Assembly (NCBI GenBank): GCA_903896015.1
Contig: CAITWF010000111.1
Coordinates: forward strand, 1-64,000
DNA: 64,000 nucleotides
Direction: 5' to 3'
Origin: an uncultured Opitutia bacterium
GTDB taxonomy: Bacteria > Verrucomicrobiota > Verrucomicrobiia > Opitutales > Opitutaceae
The position numbers and the translations under genes were made by a program. Positions 7,579-16,231 of the stretch are shown here, piece after piece; within the stretch, counting starts at the first letter, position 1; each line of letters begins with the position of its first letter. A model generated the notes under the pieces. That model had not been told where the DNA came from and made no database searches. It worked only from the letters and a program-made list of their open reading frames with translations.

Positions 7579-8282
7579 TCCCGCGTGCCGTAGAGCGCCG
7601 TGCCGACGCGCACGATCGTGCTGCCGGCGGCCACGGCCGCGGTGAGATCGCCGCTCATGCCCATCGAGAGGTCGCGGAGCGGGGTGCCGAATTTTTTGCC
7701 GAGGTCGTCGCGCAGCGCGCGGAGGTTGGCGAACGTGCGCGCGGCGTGCGCGGCCGTTTCGGCGGGTGTCGCGCCCAGCGGCGCGATCGTCATGAAGCCG
7801 TCGACGCGGAGATTCTTCGTTGCGAGCGCGGTTTCGAGGAGCCGCGGTGCATCCGCCAGATCGGCGCCGAACTTCGCGGGATCGTCGCCGGCATTGATTT
7901 GGAGGAGGACGGGAAGGATTTTGCCGAGTTCGGCGGCCGCACGATCGAGGTGATGGAGCAGTTTTACACTGTCGACGCTTTGCACCCGATCGAAAAGCGA
8001 TGCGGCGAGCTTAGCCTTGTTTGACTGCAGGTGGCCGATGAGTTCCCACGCCACGGGTGCGGCGGTCAGCGGTTTCTTCTCCGCGGCCTCCTGCACGCGG
8101 TTCTCGCCGACGGCCCGCAGGCCATAGCGCGCAGCGTAATCAGCGGCGGCGGCGGGATGGGTTTTCGTGACAGCCAGCAGTTCGACGTCGCTCGGATCGC
8201 GTCCGACGCCCGCGCATGCATTGGCGATTTCTGCGCGAATCTTGTCCGCGCGCCTCGTAAACTCTTCAAAAGGGATGAGCAT
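7575..8282 (-). CDS. yggS: YggS-family pyridoxal-phosphate homeostasis protein
   Basis: YggS/PLPBP proteins carry PLP without a known catalytic reaction and help balance vitamin B6 and amino-acid pools. The 235-residue protein has LLAVTKTHP with the PLP Lys near residue 40, ELIGHLQSNK, and the C-terminal SMGMSGDLTAAVAAGSTIVR phosphate-binding region. Length and motifs are complete. It is the first gene of the minus-strand run and diverges from the LysR gene across 91 bp. Confidence 0.93.
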   Translation of the reverse strand: MLIPFEEFTRRADKIRAEIANACAGVGRDPSDVELLAVTKTHPAAAADYAARYGLRAVGENRVQEAAEKKPLTAAPVAWELIGHLQSNKAKLAASLFDRVQSVDSVKLLHHLDRAAAELGKILPVLLQINAGDDPAKFGADLADAPRLLETALATKNLRVDGFMTIAPLGATPAETAAHAARTFANLRALRDDLGKKFGTPLRDLSMGMSGDLTAAVAAGSTIVRVGTALYGTRD

Positions 8283-8322
8283 GGCTTGATTCGCTGGCGG
8301 GTTTAGAGAAACTACTTAAGGG

Positions 8323-8351
8323 TTTACGGCGAGCACCGGTCTTCTTATCCT
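8323..8351 (+). promoter_or_regulatory. Predicted promoter of the LysR-type regulator
   Basis: TTTACG (8323-8328) is followed after 17 bases by TATCCT (8346-8351), placing a start about 16 nt before the ATG. The match is by eye. The element sits in the divergent yggS/lysR spacer, where a LysR protein could also bind its own promoter. Confidence 0.4.
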
Positions 8352-8373
8352 AACGCCAGAATCTGCGCTAATC

Positions 8374-9273
8374 ATGCAAATTGAAAACTTCAAAATCTTC
8401 GCGGATCTCGTCGAGACGAAGAGTTTCTCGAAATCGGCGAAATTAAACGGCATCACGCAATCGGCGGTGAGCCAGCAGGCGCGGGCGATGGAGCGACACT
8501 TCAAGACGCTGCTCATCGATCGAAGTCAGAAACAATTTCAGCTCACGCGCGAGGGCCAGCGGGTCTACGACGCGGCGAAGGAAATGCTCCACACCTACGA
8601 GAAGCTGCTCTCGGAGCTGCAGGAAATGAAGAAGGTGATCAGCGGCACCATCCGGCTCTCCACGATCTATTCGATCGGGCTGCACGAGCTGCCGCCGTTC
8701 ATCAAAAAATTCCTCCACGATTTTCCGTCGGTCAACGTGCGCGTCGAATACCGCCGCTCAAACCTCGTTTACGAGGACATCCTGCACAACGCGGTGGACT
8801 TCGGCTTGGTGGCGTTTCCGATCAAGCAGCGTCAGATCGAGGTGCTGCCGTTCCGCAACGATCACCTCGTGCTCATTACGCATCCGCAGCACGCGCTCGC
8901 GAAGCGCGCCGAGATCGAGGTGAAGGACCTCGCGGCGCAAAAATTCATCGGTTTCGATCCCGACATTCCGACGCGCAAGGCCGTCGATCAGATTTTCCGC
9001 GAGCACAAGCTCGAGATCGAGCCGGTCATGGAGTTCGACAACATTGAGACCGTGAAACGCGCCGTCGAAATCGATCACGGCGTGGCCATCGTGCCGCAGG
9101 CGACGGTGCTGCAGGAACAGAAACAGGGCACGCTCGCGGTGCTGCATTTCAAGGGGAAGGATTTCACCCGCCCACTCGCGATCCTGCACCGCAAGGGCCG
9201 GGTGCTCACGCCCGCGATGAAGAAATTCATCGAGACCCTCGGGCTCGATCTACCCGAGATGCGCGATGCCTGA
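8374..9273 (+). CDS. LysR-type transcriptional regulator
   Basis: This 299-residue regulator has an N-terminal winged helix-turn-helix (FKIFADLVETKSFSKSAKLN, then ITQSAVSQQ), a linker helix to about residue 88, and a two-lobe effector domain from about 90 to 290. The overall form resembles the CysB/CbbR side of the family, but the inducer cannot be inferred. It diverges from yggS and is followed after 91 bp by a TlpA-like gene. LysR proteins often regulate a divergent neighbour, but a link to PLP homeostasis is only a guess. Confidence 0.9.
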   Translation: MQIENFKIFADLVETKSFSKSAKLNGITQSAVSQQARAMERHFKTLLIDRSQKQFQLTREGQRVYDAAKEMLHTYEKLLSELQEMKKVISGTIRLSTIYSIGLHELPPFIKKFLHDFPSVNVRVEYRRSNLVYEDILHNAVDFGLVAFPIKQRQIEVLPFRNDHLVLITHPQHALAKRAEIEVKDLAAQKFIGFDPDIPTRKAVDQIFREHKLEIEPVMEFDNIETVKRAVEIDHGVAIVPQATVLQEQKQGTLAVLHFKGKDFTRPLAILHRKGRVLTPAMKKFIETLGLDLPEMRDA

Positions 9274-9364
9274 GTCCGGGTGCTGCACCGTCGGATTCGG
9301 AATCGGGAAGAAAATTTGCGGCGGAGACTCTCACGGTTAGGCTCCGCCCTTCCGAATTGTCGCC

Positions 9365-9928
9365 ATGAAACAAACTTTCCCTTTCAAAAGTCTTGCCCTG
9401 ACCACGCTGGCATTCGGTTTCGCCGCGTGCTCCCGCCAGACCGAAACGCCAAAAGCGACCGCGAGCGTAGCTCCCGCGGCGAAGGCTTCACCGGCGCTGG
9501 CGGCGTTGCCGGCGCTTGGGGCGGCACCGAAGTGGACGCTGAAGGACACTCACGGCGTCGCGATCAGCTCGGAGCAATTCAAGGGCAAGGTCGTCGTCGT
9601 CGATTTCTGGGCGACGTGGTGCGGGCCATGCCGCTCGGAAATTCCGGGCTACGCGGACCTTCAGCGCAAGTATGGGAAGGATGGGCTGGTCGTCGTGGGC
9701 GTGTCGCTCGATCAAGCGGGACCCGGCGTGGTGGACGAGTTTGTGAAGAAATTTGGCGTGAACTATCAGGTCGTGATGGGCGATGACGACGTGCAAACCG
9801 CATTTGGCGGCATGGACGCGATCCCGACGACTTTCCTCATCGATCGCACCGGGCAGATTCGCGACAAGAAGGTGGGCGCCGAGCCGGCCGCGGAATACGA
9901 AAAAAAGATCACGTCGTTGTTGAACTGA
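9365..9928 (+). CDS. TlpA-like thioredoxin-fold lipoprotein
   Basis: The 187-residue protein carries a lipoprotein signal with a lipobox-like FAAC (Cys near residue 22), an Ala/Pro-rich linker, then a TlpA/ResA thioredoxin domain with WCGPC at 85-89. A cis-Pro motif, AIPTTFLIDRTG, is present. It is predicted to sit on the periplasmic face and reduce disulfides, for example in cytochrome maturation, though no cytochrome genes are nearby. It is followed by a long hairpin at 10044-10075. Confidence 0.88.
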   Translation: MKQTFPFKSLALTTLAFGFAACSRQTETPKATASVAPAAKASPALAALPALGAAPKWTLKDTHGVAISSEQFKGKVVVVDFWATWCGPCRSEIPGYADLQRKYGKDGLVVVGVSLDQAGPGVVDEFVKKFGVNYQVVMGDDDVQTAFGGMDAIPTTFLIDRTGQIRDKKVGAEPAAEYEKKITSLLN

Positions 9929-10043
9929 TCGGGAATTTCAGTCGCTGGCGTGGAGCGCCGAAGTGCTTTGCCCGATTGCGTTCATGCGAGCGTCGCGTTG
10001 CATGAACCGCGCTCGGGTTGCGCGGCGTTTTTTAGAAAGAGTT

Positions 10044-10075
10044 GGGGCCGGCGATAACCCCTTAACGCCGGCCCC
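10044..10075. terminator. Bidirectional terminator-like hairpin between convergent genes
   Basis: A perfect 10-bp stem (10044-10053 with 10066-10075) encloses TAACCCCTTA, which can pair further as TAA with TTA around CCCC. It lies between the plus-strand tlpA-like gene and the minus-strand GH3 gene. Flanking T-runs are weak (AGTATTTCTCTT on the plus side). An 8-bp inverted repeat, GTTCATGC/GCATGAAC, lies at 9980-10007. Nothing else was recognised in 9929-10183. Confidence 0.6.
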
Positions 10076-10183
10076 AGTATTTCTCTTCCGGCCTCGCAGC
10101 CGGTTCACGCTACCCAAAACCCTGCTTTGGGCAGGATGGATGTTGGAAGCACTGCGCGTGCCAGACCGTGTGACGCTTTTGCG

Positions 10184-11773
10184 TTAATCGACGGCGAAGT
10201 TTGTGACCTGCGCGAGTTCGTCGGCGATGATGCGATCGCTCCGGCAGCGGGGCGTTTTGTGCTGGCCACCCCACTTGCCGCGGAACTCGAGCCAGTGTTT
10301 GAACACGCCCGGCATCACGAGGCGCACGATCGGCGCGTCGAGTCCGCCACCGCGGCGTTTCGCCGCGTAGTCGTCGTTGAGCCGCTGGAGTTCGGTGTCG
10401 ATCTCGGCCGCCATTTGGGGACCGATGGGCGTCGCGATCGTGCCGGATTTCAATTCGATCCACCATTCGTGGCGGCCGCGAGTCTGGCCGGTGAGCGAAT
10501 TCGCGAAGATCGGCGCGACGTGGAAATTCACAATCGTCCACTGGTGGCGCGAGCAGACGGCGAGCAGCGCGTCGGTCACTTCCTTCTCGATCACGTGTTC
10601 GCCAAAGGCGCTGAGTTGCAGCTTGGTCCGGCCGACGTAAATGAGCCGCGGTGGTTCGGTGGAGATGAACCGCACCACGTCGCCGATCACATAGCGCACG
10701 AGGCCGGCGGGCGTCGTCAGCAGGAGCGCGTAATCGACGCCGGGCTTCACGTCCGCCAGCGGCACGATTTTTTTCGCGAGCTGATCGAGCTTCGACTCAT
10801 CGAACTGATCCATCGGGAGGAATTCGTAGAAAATTCCGGCGTCGGTCATCAGGCGCAGGCCGGCGGCGGCGTGGGTGTCCTGCGCGGCGATGAAGCCCTC
10901 CGAGGCCGGGTAGACTTCGTGAAACGTGACCGAGGGTCCGAGGGCGGCGCGCAGTTCCTCGGCAAACGGAGCGATCGGCACGCCCCCGTGGACGAAGCAC
11001 TCAAGGTTCGGCCACAGGCCCTGAAGATTTGAGATGCGCCGTTTGCCCTGGGTGGAATTCTCGCGCAACGCCGCGGCGAGCACCAGCACCCAGCTCGGGA
11101 TCCCGGCGAGCAGCGAGATGTCGAGCCGACGCGTGCGCGCCACGATCGCATCGATCTTTTGCGGCCAGTCGGTCATCTGCGCGATCGCGGTGCCGGGTTC
11201 GTAGAGATGTTTGTCGACCCAGCGCGGTAGGTTGAGTGCCGTAATGCCGCTAAGATCACCGGCGTAGGCGGCGTGTGGCTTCGCTTCCGCGATCGGATCC
11301 AGCGCAGTGGCGCCGCCGAGAAACAAGTGCCGGCCGCGAAATACGCCGGCGTGCTTCTTGCGCACGGTGTAGTAGAGCAGCGAGTCGAGACCGGCGCGGC
11401 GAAAATGCGCCAGCATTTCTTCCGTGATGGGCAAAAACTTCGTTTTGCCCGCGGTCGTGCCCGAGGAGACGGCGAACAGCGAACACCGGCCCGGCCACAG
11501 CACGTCGGCCTCGCCGCGTTTCACCTGCTCGATGGCGGGCGCGAGCTGCTCGTAGGTGCGGGGGACGATGCGCGACGCGAAGACACGGTAGGTCATGCCG
11601 GCCTCAATCCCGGCCTCGCGCCAGTAGCTGGAGGCGACGAGTTTCGGCTGCAGGCGGTCAAACGCGCGCTCCTGCTCTTCCGGGCCGCTCCGCTTCTTGC
11701 GCAGTTTCCACTCGGCCGCCGCAGTAAGCAAACCCGCGCCGAACGTGTGAAAACTTTTTGCCCAAGCGGTCAT
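10184..11773 (-). CDS. GH3-family acyl-adenylate-forming protein
   Basis: The 529-residue protein resembles the GH3 auxin-promoter family. Plant members adenylate an acyl acid and conjugate it to an amino acid; bacterial members are largely uncharacterised. FAVSSGTTAGKTKFLPIT near residue 105 is the ATP-binding P-loop of the ANL fold. VYPASEGFIAAQD and YVIGDVVRFIS correspond to later adenylation motifs. It has no signal peptide and is monocistronic on the minus strand. Substrate and product are unknown. Confidence 0.85.
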   Translation of the reverse strand: MTAWAKSFHTFGAGLLTAAAEWKLRKKRSGPEEQERAFDRLQPKLVASSYWREAGIEAGMTYRVFASRIVPRTYEQLAPAIEQVKRGEADVLWPGRCSLFAVSSGTTAGKTKFLPITEEMLAHFRRAGLDSLLYYTVRKKHAGVFRGRHLFLGGATALDPIAEAKPHAAYAGDLSGITALNLPRWVDKHLYEPGTAIAQMTDWPQKIDAIVARTRRLDISLLAGIPSWVLVLAAALRENSTQGKRRISNLQGLWPNLECFVHGGVPIAPFAEELRAALGPSVTFHEVYPASEGFIAAQDTHAAAGLRLMTDAGIFYEFLPMDQFDESKLDQLAKKIVPLADVKPGVDYALLLTTPAGLVRYVIGDVVRFISTEPPRLIYVGRTKLQLSAFGEHVIEKEVTDALLAVCSRHQWTIVNFHVAPIFANSLTGQTRGRHEWWIELKSGTIATPIGPQMAAEIDTELQRLNDDYAAKRRGGGLDAPIVRLVMPGVFKHWLEFRGKWGGQHKTPRCRSDRIIADELAQVTNFAVD

Positions 11774-11941
11774 GACAGCGCGTTGACGTTTAGGCAGCGC
11801 GCCCGGTCACAGGGCGGCAAGCGAAATTGTCCGCGCGTCTGCGTCTTACCCGATTTTAGCCGCGTGTGGGCTTGGTCAGCGACGGAGTTGAAACAGAAGC
11901 GTGACATTCGCGTGCCACTGCGCGTTTCTCGGCGGCGCACC

Positions 11942-12739
11942 ATGCCGCTCCCGCCCGTCATCTTCGAGGACGATACGCTCATCGCGTTCGACAAACCGAG
12001 CGGGCTCCTTGTCGCGCCCGATCGCTGGGACAAGCAGCGCGAGAACCTGATGGGACTCGTTCATGCAAAGCTCGGCGACCACGTCGCCAACGTCCACCGG
12101 CTCGATGCCGACACGAGTGGCCTGTTGATTTGCACGAAAAACAAACCCGCGCTCGATTTTGTCAGCGGCCAGTTTCAGTCGAAGACGGTGCGAAAAAAAT
12201 ATCATGCCTTCGCCGTCGTCCTCCCCATCGATGAGGCGATGAAGGTCGTGCAACCAATCCGCGACGCGGCGGGTGCGCTGCCGGATGAGTTCATCGTCGA
12301 CCTCGCGCTCGGCGAGGACGAGCGCCAGAAGGGCCGCATGCGTGTTTTCAAGGGCCGCGGCGGCAAGGATTGCCTGACGGAGTTTCGCACGCTCGAGCGC
12401 TTTGGGCGGTTCGCCTTCGTCGAATGCCACCCGCTCACCGGCCGCACCCACCAGCTTCGCGTGCACCTCGCCGCCGCCGGCGCGCCGATCCTCAACGATC
12501 CGTTTTATGGCGTGCCGGAAATCAAGCTGCTGCTGTCCGAACTCAAGCGCCGCTACAAGGGCCGCGACGAGGAGAAGCCGATGATTGCCCGGCTCGCCCT
12601 GCACGCGAGCGAACTCGTGCTCACGCATCCGGTCACGCGCGAGCCGCTGACGTTGACGGCGCCTTTGCCGCACGAGTTCGAGGTCGCGCTGAAATACCTG
12701 AGGAAATTTGCCGCCGGCTCCGAGCGATTGCGCCGCTGA
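11942..12739 (+). CDS. RluA-family RNA pseudouridine synthase
   Basis: This enzyme isomerises uridine to pseudouridine in rRNA or tRNA. The 265-residue protein has the catalytic motif HRLDADTSG at 52-60 (Asp near 55), preceded by LIAFDKPSGLLVAP and followed by the GRTHQLRVHLAAAG motif near 168. No S4 domain is visible, as in smaller family members. The ATG at 11942 begins the conserved domain; the frame stays open far upstream but without family similarity. The target position cannot be assigned. Confidence 0.9.
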   Translation: MPLPPVIFEDDTLIAFDKPSGLLVAPDRWDKQRENLMGLVHAKLGDHVANVHRLDADTSGLLICTKNKPALDFVSGQFQSKTVRKKYHAFAVVLPIDEAMKVVQPIRDAAGALPDEFIVDLALGEDERQKGRMRVFKGRGGKDCLTEFRTLERFGRFAFVECHPLTGRTHQLRVHLAAAGAPILNDPFYGVPEIKLLLSELKRRYKGRDEEKPMIARLALHASELVLTHPVTREPLTLTAPLPHEFEVALKYLRKFAAGSERLRR

Positions 12740-12793
12740 CGCTCGCGCCCGGGGAATTTCGTTTCGACTTTCCGCGCCCCACGGCAAGCGTCG

Positions 12794-12823
12794 TGTCCCA
12801 ATCCGTCTCGTGCGGCGCTATTA
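12794..12823 (+). promoter_or_regulatory. Shared promoter-like motif, copy 1
   Basis: TGTCCCAA (12794-12801), 14 bases, then CGCTATTA (12816-12823), ending 21 bp before the ATG at 12845. The same pair recurs upstream of three other genes in the window, with spacing that suits -35 and -10 elements. Confidence 0.65.
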
Positions 12824-12844
12824 ACCCCTCGATCGCGTTAACCC

Positions 12845-13732
12845 ATGTCCTCTTCCCGTGTCTTCACCCGTCGCGAAGTCTTGAAATCCGCCGCACTCGG
12901 CGCGCTCGCACTGCCGCTCCTCGACGCCCGCGCGCTGGCCGCTGATCCGGTCGCGGCTACTGCGGGCTCGGTGAACGAGGATCGTGAGCATGGCCTGCGG
13001 CTTGGCGTGGCGGGCTACACGTTTCGTGACCTCGGTGCCGCCGAATCGATCGCGGCCTTGAAGGCGCTGCGGATTAAGAATGCCTGCGTCTTCAAAAACC
13101 AGCTCAACTGGGAGACCGCCACGCCCGACGAGGCGCGGGCGGTCGCGGCGAAATATCACGCCGCCGGCATCGCGCTTTCGGGCACGGGTGTGGTGAACCT
13201 GACGAACGACGAGGCGAAGTCGCGACGCGCGTTCGACAACGTCCGCGCCGCGCAAGTGGCCACGATGATCTGTAAACCCGATCGCGACGCGCTGCCGCTC
13301 GTCGAGAAACTCGCGAAGGAATACGATCAGCGGCTCGCGATCCACAATCACGGCCCCGAGGACAAACTTTATCCCTCGCCGTCCGACACGTTCAACGCCG
13401 TCAAGTCGCTGGATGCGCGCCTTGGCGTCTGCATTGACATCGGCCACTCGATGCGCGCCAAGGCCGATCCGGTGGCGACGATTCGGCAATATGCCTCGCG
13501 CGTCTACGATTTGCACTTGAAGGACTCTCTCGCAGTGCCGGGCGCCATTGCCGACATTCCGGTCGAAGTGGGCGCCGGAAACATCGACATCCGCGGCGTG
13601 CTCCGCGTGCTGCTGGACATCCGGTATCGCGACGTCGTCGAGTTCGAATACGAGAAGGTCGCCGCCAATCCGATTACCGGCCTTGCTGAGTCCGTCGGCT
13701 ACGTGCGTGGCGTGCTGGCCGCGATGAGTTAA
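12845..13732 (+). CDS. Exported sugar phosphate isomerase/epimerase-like TIM-barrel protein
   Basis: The 295-residue protein begins with a twin-arginine signal (TRREVLKSAALGALALP, then a cleavage region near residue 32), followed by an AP-endonuclease-2-type TIM barrel. LAIHNHGPEDK, CIDIGHSMRAKADP and DLHLKDS carry the metal-binding His/Asp/Glu typical of xylose-isomerase-like enzymes. The substrate is unknown. It follows a shared promoter-like motif and precedes the redoxin gene by 10 bp, so the two probably form an operon. The start has CCC directly before ATG and no Shine-Dalgarno. Confidence 0.85.
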   Translation: MSSSRVFTRREVLKSAALGALALPLLDARALAADPVAATAGSVNEDREHGLRLGVAGYTFRDLGAAESIAALKALRIKNACVFKNQLNWETATPDEARAVAAKYHAAGIALSGTGVVNLTNDEAKSRRAFDNVRAAQVATMICKPDRDALPLVEKLAKEYDQRLAIHNHGPEDKLYPSPSDTFNAVKSLDARLGVCIDIGHSMRAKADPVATIRQYASRVYDLHLKDSLAVPGAIADIPVEVGAGNIDIRGVLRVLLDIRYRDVVEFEYEKVAANPITGLAESVGYVRGVLAAMS

Positions 13733-13742
13733 AGTTTTTCCC

Positions 13743-14981
13743 ATGAAAACCCTGCTTCGTCTCGCGCTCGCGGCCGCGCTCCTCGGCGGTTCGCTCTTCG
13801 CCCAGCAAAAAGTGAAGCGCAACGCGGACGGCACTGTAGACCTTGCGAGTGAGTTGCCGCCCGATGCGCACCGGCTCGCCCTCGGGGACGCCGCGCCCGA
13901 CTTCCACCTCAAGGGTGTTGATGGAAAATTTTATTCACTCGCCGATTTTCCCGCGAGCCGCGCCCAGCTGCTGATGGTCGTGTTTCTCTCGAACCACTGC
14001 CCGTATTCTCACGCGGCCGAGAATCGTCTCATCCCGCTCGCCAACGAATTTGCCGGCAAAGGCCTCGCGGTGATCGCGATCAATCCGAACAGCCCCGACG
14101 GCATCGACGTCAGCGAACTCGGCTACAGCAAATACAACGACAGCTTCGAGGAGATGGTTCTCTACGCGAAGGAGAAGGGCTTCACGTTTCCCTACGTTTA
14201 CGATGGTGAGACGCAGCAAACCGCCAAGGCTTACGGCTGCCTCGCGACGCCGCACGTCTTCCTCTTCGACGCGCAGCGCAAGCTCCGCTATGTCGGCCGG
14301 GTCGATGATTCGCGCTTCGAGGATTTGAAGACCGTGAAGTCGCTCGATGCGCGCAACGCCGTCGTGGAGCTGCTCGCGGGCAGGCCCGTCACCGTCGCGA
14401 CCACCACCGTCCTCGGCTGCTCAACCAAGTGGAATTCCAAGCGGGGCGACGTCGCGCTGGCCGAACAGAAATGGAAAGCCGAGCCCGTCGATCTCGCGCT
14501 GATCGATGCGGCCGGGATCGCGAAACTCGCGCAGAACAGCTCCAACCGCTACCGCCTCGTCAATGTCTGGGCGACGTGGTGCGCCCCGTGTGTGGCGGAG
14601 TTTCCTTCGCTCGTCTCGCTCGCGCGCCGGCTCGGTAACCGCGACTTCGAGTTCGACACGATCAGTCTCGACGATCCGAAGCTGCAGCCGCAGGCGAAGA
14701 CGTTTTTGGAAAAGCAGCACGCCGCGCCGCCCGGCCGCCTGAAACGCATCCTCAAAGCCGAAGGACGCACCGGCACGAATTTCCTCTACACCGAAGCCAG
14801 CACCGACGCGCTCGTGAAAGCGCTCGACCCCGAGTGGCCCGGCCCGCTGCCGCACACCGTGCTGATCGCGCCGGGCGGCAAGATCGTCTATCGCCACAAC
14901 GGCCCGGTCGAGCCCGCCGAGTTGCTCGCGAAAATCATCGCCGAACTCGGGCCCTACTACACGCCCGACCACGTGAAATAA
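13743..14981 (+). CDS. Exported protein with two thioredoxin-fold domains
   Basis: This 412-residue protein has a Sec signal (MKTLLRLALAAALLGGSLFA). Its first AhpC/TSA-like redoxin domain has NHCPYSHA near residue 83 and a TPHVFLFD cis-Pro segment. Its second TlpA-like domain has WATWCAPC near residue 279 and a later PHTVLIAPGG segment. It is predicted to act in the periplasm in thiol-disulfide exchange. It lies 10 bp after the TIM-barrel gene, and the start context is TTTTTCCCATG. Confidence 0.85.
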   Translation: MKTLLRLALAAALLGGSLFAQQKVKRNADGTVDLASELPPDAHRLALGDAAPDFHLKGVDGKFYSLADFPASRAQLLMVVFLSNHCPYSHAAENRLIPLANEFAGKGLAVIAINPNSPDGIDVSELGYSKYNDSFEEMVLYAKEKGFTFPYVYDGETQQTAKAYGCLATPHVFLFDAQRKLRYVGRVDDSRFEDLKTVKSLDARNAVVELLAGRPVTVATTTVLGCSTKWNSKRGDVALAEQKWKAEPVDLALIDAAGIAKLAQNSSNRYRLVNVWATWCAPCVAEFPSLVSLARRLGNRDFEFDTISLDDPKLQPQAKTFLEKQHAAPPGRLKRILKAEGRTGTNFLYTEASTDALVKALDPEWPGPLPHTVLIAPGGKIVYRHNGPVEPAELLAKIIAELGPYYTPDHVK

Positions 14982-15052
14982 TTCACGCTCGGCGCTTGTC
15001 TTCGGTGCGGGCCGTTGGTCTTGCTGACGGCCGCGCAAACGTCGTCTCCTGC

Positions 15053-16108
15053 ATGGCCGCTCCCTCCTCTTCGCCCACCTTTGGCTTCGGTATCATCGGC
15101 ATCGGCCTCATTGCCGATTTTCACGCGCGGGCGATCGCGACGATTCCGGGCGCGAAACTCGTCGGCGTCGCGACGCGCAACGCCGACAAGGCCCGGGCCT
15201 TCGCCGCAAAACACGGCGCGCCATTTCACACCACCGATATTGCCGCACTCGTTGCCCGCCCCGACATCCAGGCGGTGTGCATCACGACACCCAGCGGCGC
15301 TCACCTCGAGCCCGCGCTCGTCGCGATCCGTGCGGGCAAGCACCTGGTGATCGAAAAGCCGATCGAGATTACCACGGTGCGCACGGATGAAATTCTCCGC
15401 ACGGCGGAAGCGGCCGGGGTGCACATCGCGCCGATTTTCCAGTCCCGCTTTGGCGAGGGCGCGCGCACGGTGAAAGCCGCGATCGACGCCGGCCGGCTCG
15501 GCCGGCTCGTGCTCGCAAGCAACTACGTGAAGTGGCACCGCACGCGCGAGTATTACACCGCGCCGCGCGGGCAGTATGCGAACGACGGCGGCGGCGCCGT
15601 GATCAATCAGGCGATCCACGGGCTTGATCTTTTGCAGTGGTTCGTCGGGATGCCGTCCGAAATCTTTGCGTGGACGACGCGCCGCGTCTATGGGCACATC
15701 GAGGTTGAGGACACCGCGACGGCGTCGCTCAAATTCGCGAACGGCGCGCTCGGCGGGTTTGAGGCGAGCACGGCGTTGTGGCCGGGCTGGGCGCGTCGCC
15801 ACGAGATCTGCGGCGAGCATGGCTCGATCGCCCTTGAGGACGATCGGATCACGCACTGGGAATTTCGCACACCGCTGCCCGGCGATGAGGCGATTCGCAC
15901 GGCGGGAAAGGACAACGCCCTTGGCTCCGGCGCGAGCGAGCCCGGCGCGATCGCGGTCGAGGGACATCGCCGGCAGCTGCAGGAGTTTGCTGACGCGATT
16001 CGCGCCGGGCGCGCGCCCGCGCTTGACGGCCGTGAAGGCCGGAAAGCAGTCGCGTTCGTTAACGCGATCTACGACTCGGCGGCACGTGGTGCGCCGGTGA
16101 AGCTATGA
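15053..16108 (+). CDS. Gfo/Idh/MocA-family oxidoreductase, cytoplasmic
   Basis: This NAD(P)-dependent sugar or inositol dehydrogenase-like protein has 351 residues. The Rossmann start GFGIIGIGLIADFHARAI, the EKPIEITT motif after a Thr-Pro-Ser loop, and NQAIHGLDLLQWFVG with the catalytic His/Asp region are all present. Unlike the family member at 52096 it has no signal peptide. The ATG at 15053 is used; the frame is open further upstream inside the redoxin gene. It is likely cotranscribed with the permease at 16232. Confidence 0.88.
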   Translation: MAAPSSSPTFGFGIIGIGLIADFHARAIATIPGAKLVGVATRNADKARAFAAKHGAPFHTTDIAALVARPDIQAVCITTPSGAHLEPALVAIRAGKHLVIEKPIEITTVRTDEILRTAEAAGVHIAPIFQSRFGEGARTVKAAIDAGRLGRLVLASNYVKWHRTREYYTAPRGQYANDGGGAVINQAIHGLDLLQWFVGMPSEIFAWTTRRVYGHIEVEDTATASLKFANGALGGFEASTALWPGWARRHEICGEHGSIALEDDRITHWEFRTPLPGDEAIRTAGKDNALGSGASEPGAIAVEGHRRQLQEFADAIRAGRAPALDGREGRKAVAFVNAIYDSAARGAPVKL

Positions 16109-16231
16109 AGAGACCAAAGGCGAAAGGCGGGGGACCGGAGCTTTTTTTGTTTCCGCTCGTCCTTTGGTTTACCTCAGCTCTTGGTCTTTGTTCTCTCGTC
16201 TCTGGTCTTTAGTCTTTCCGCCTTTCTTCCC
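16109..16231. repeat. Purine/pyrimidine-rich intergenic repeat
   Basis: The spacer between the oxidoreductase and MFS genes begins with GACCAAAGG and CGAAAGGCGG. It ends in a pyrimidine-rich stretch with GGTCTTT twice, AGTCTTT once, and CCGCCTTTC, the complement of GAAAGGCGG. The arms are thus loosely inverted copies of a 7-9 bp unit and not one clean hairpin. No gene or clear terminator is present. Confidence 0.5.

Noticed and set aside
11273-11941. 223-codon N-terminal extension of the pseudouridine synthase
   Set aside because: It runs antisense through the GH3 gene and lacks any RluA or S4 sequence; the ATG at 11942 begins the conserved domain.
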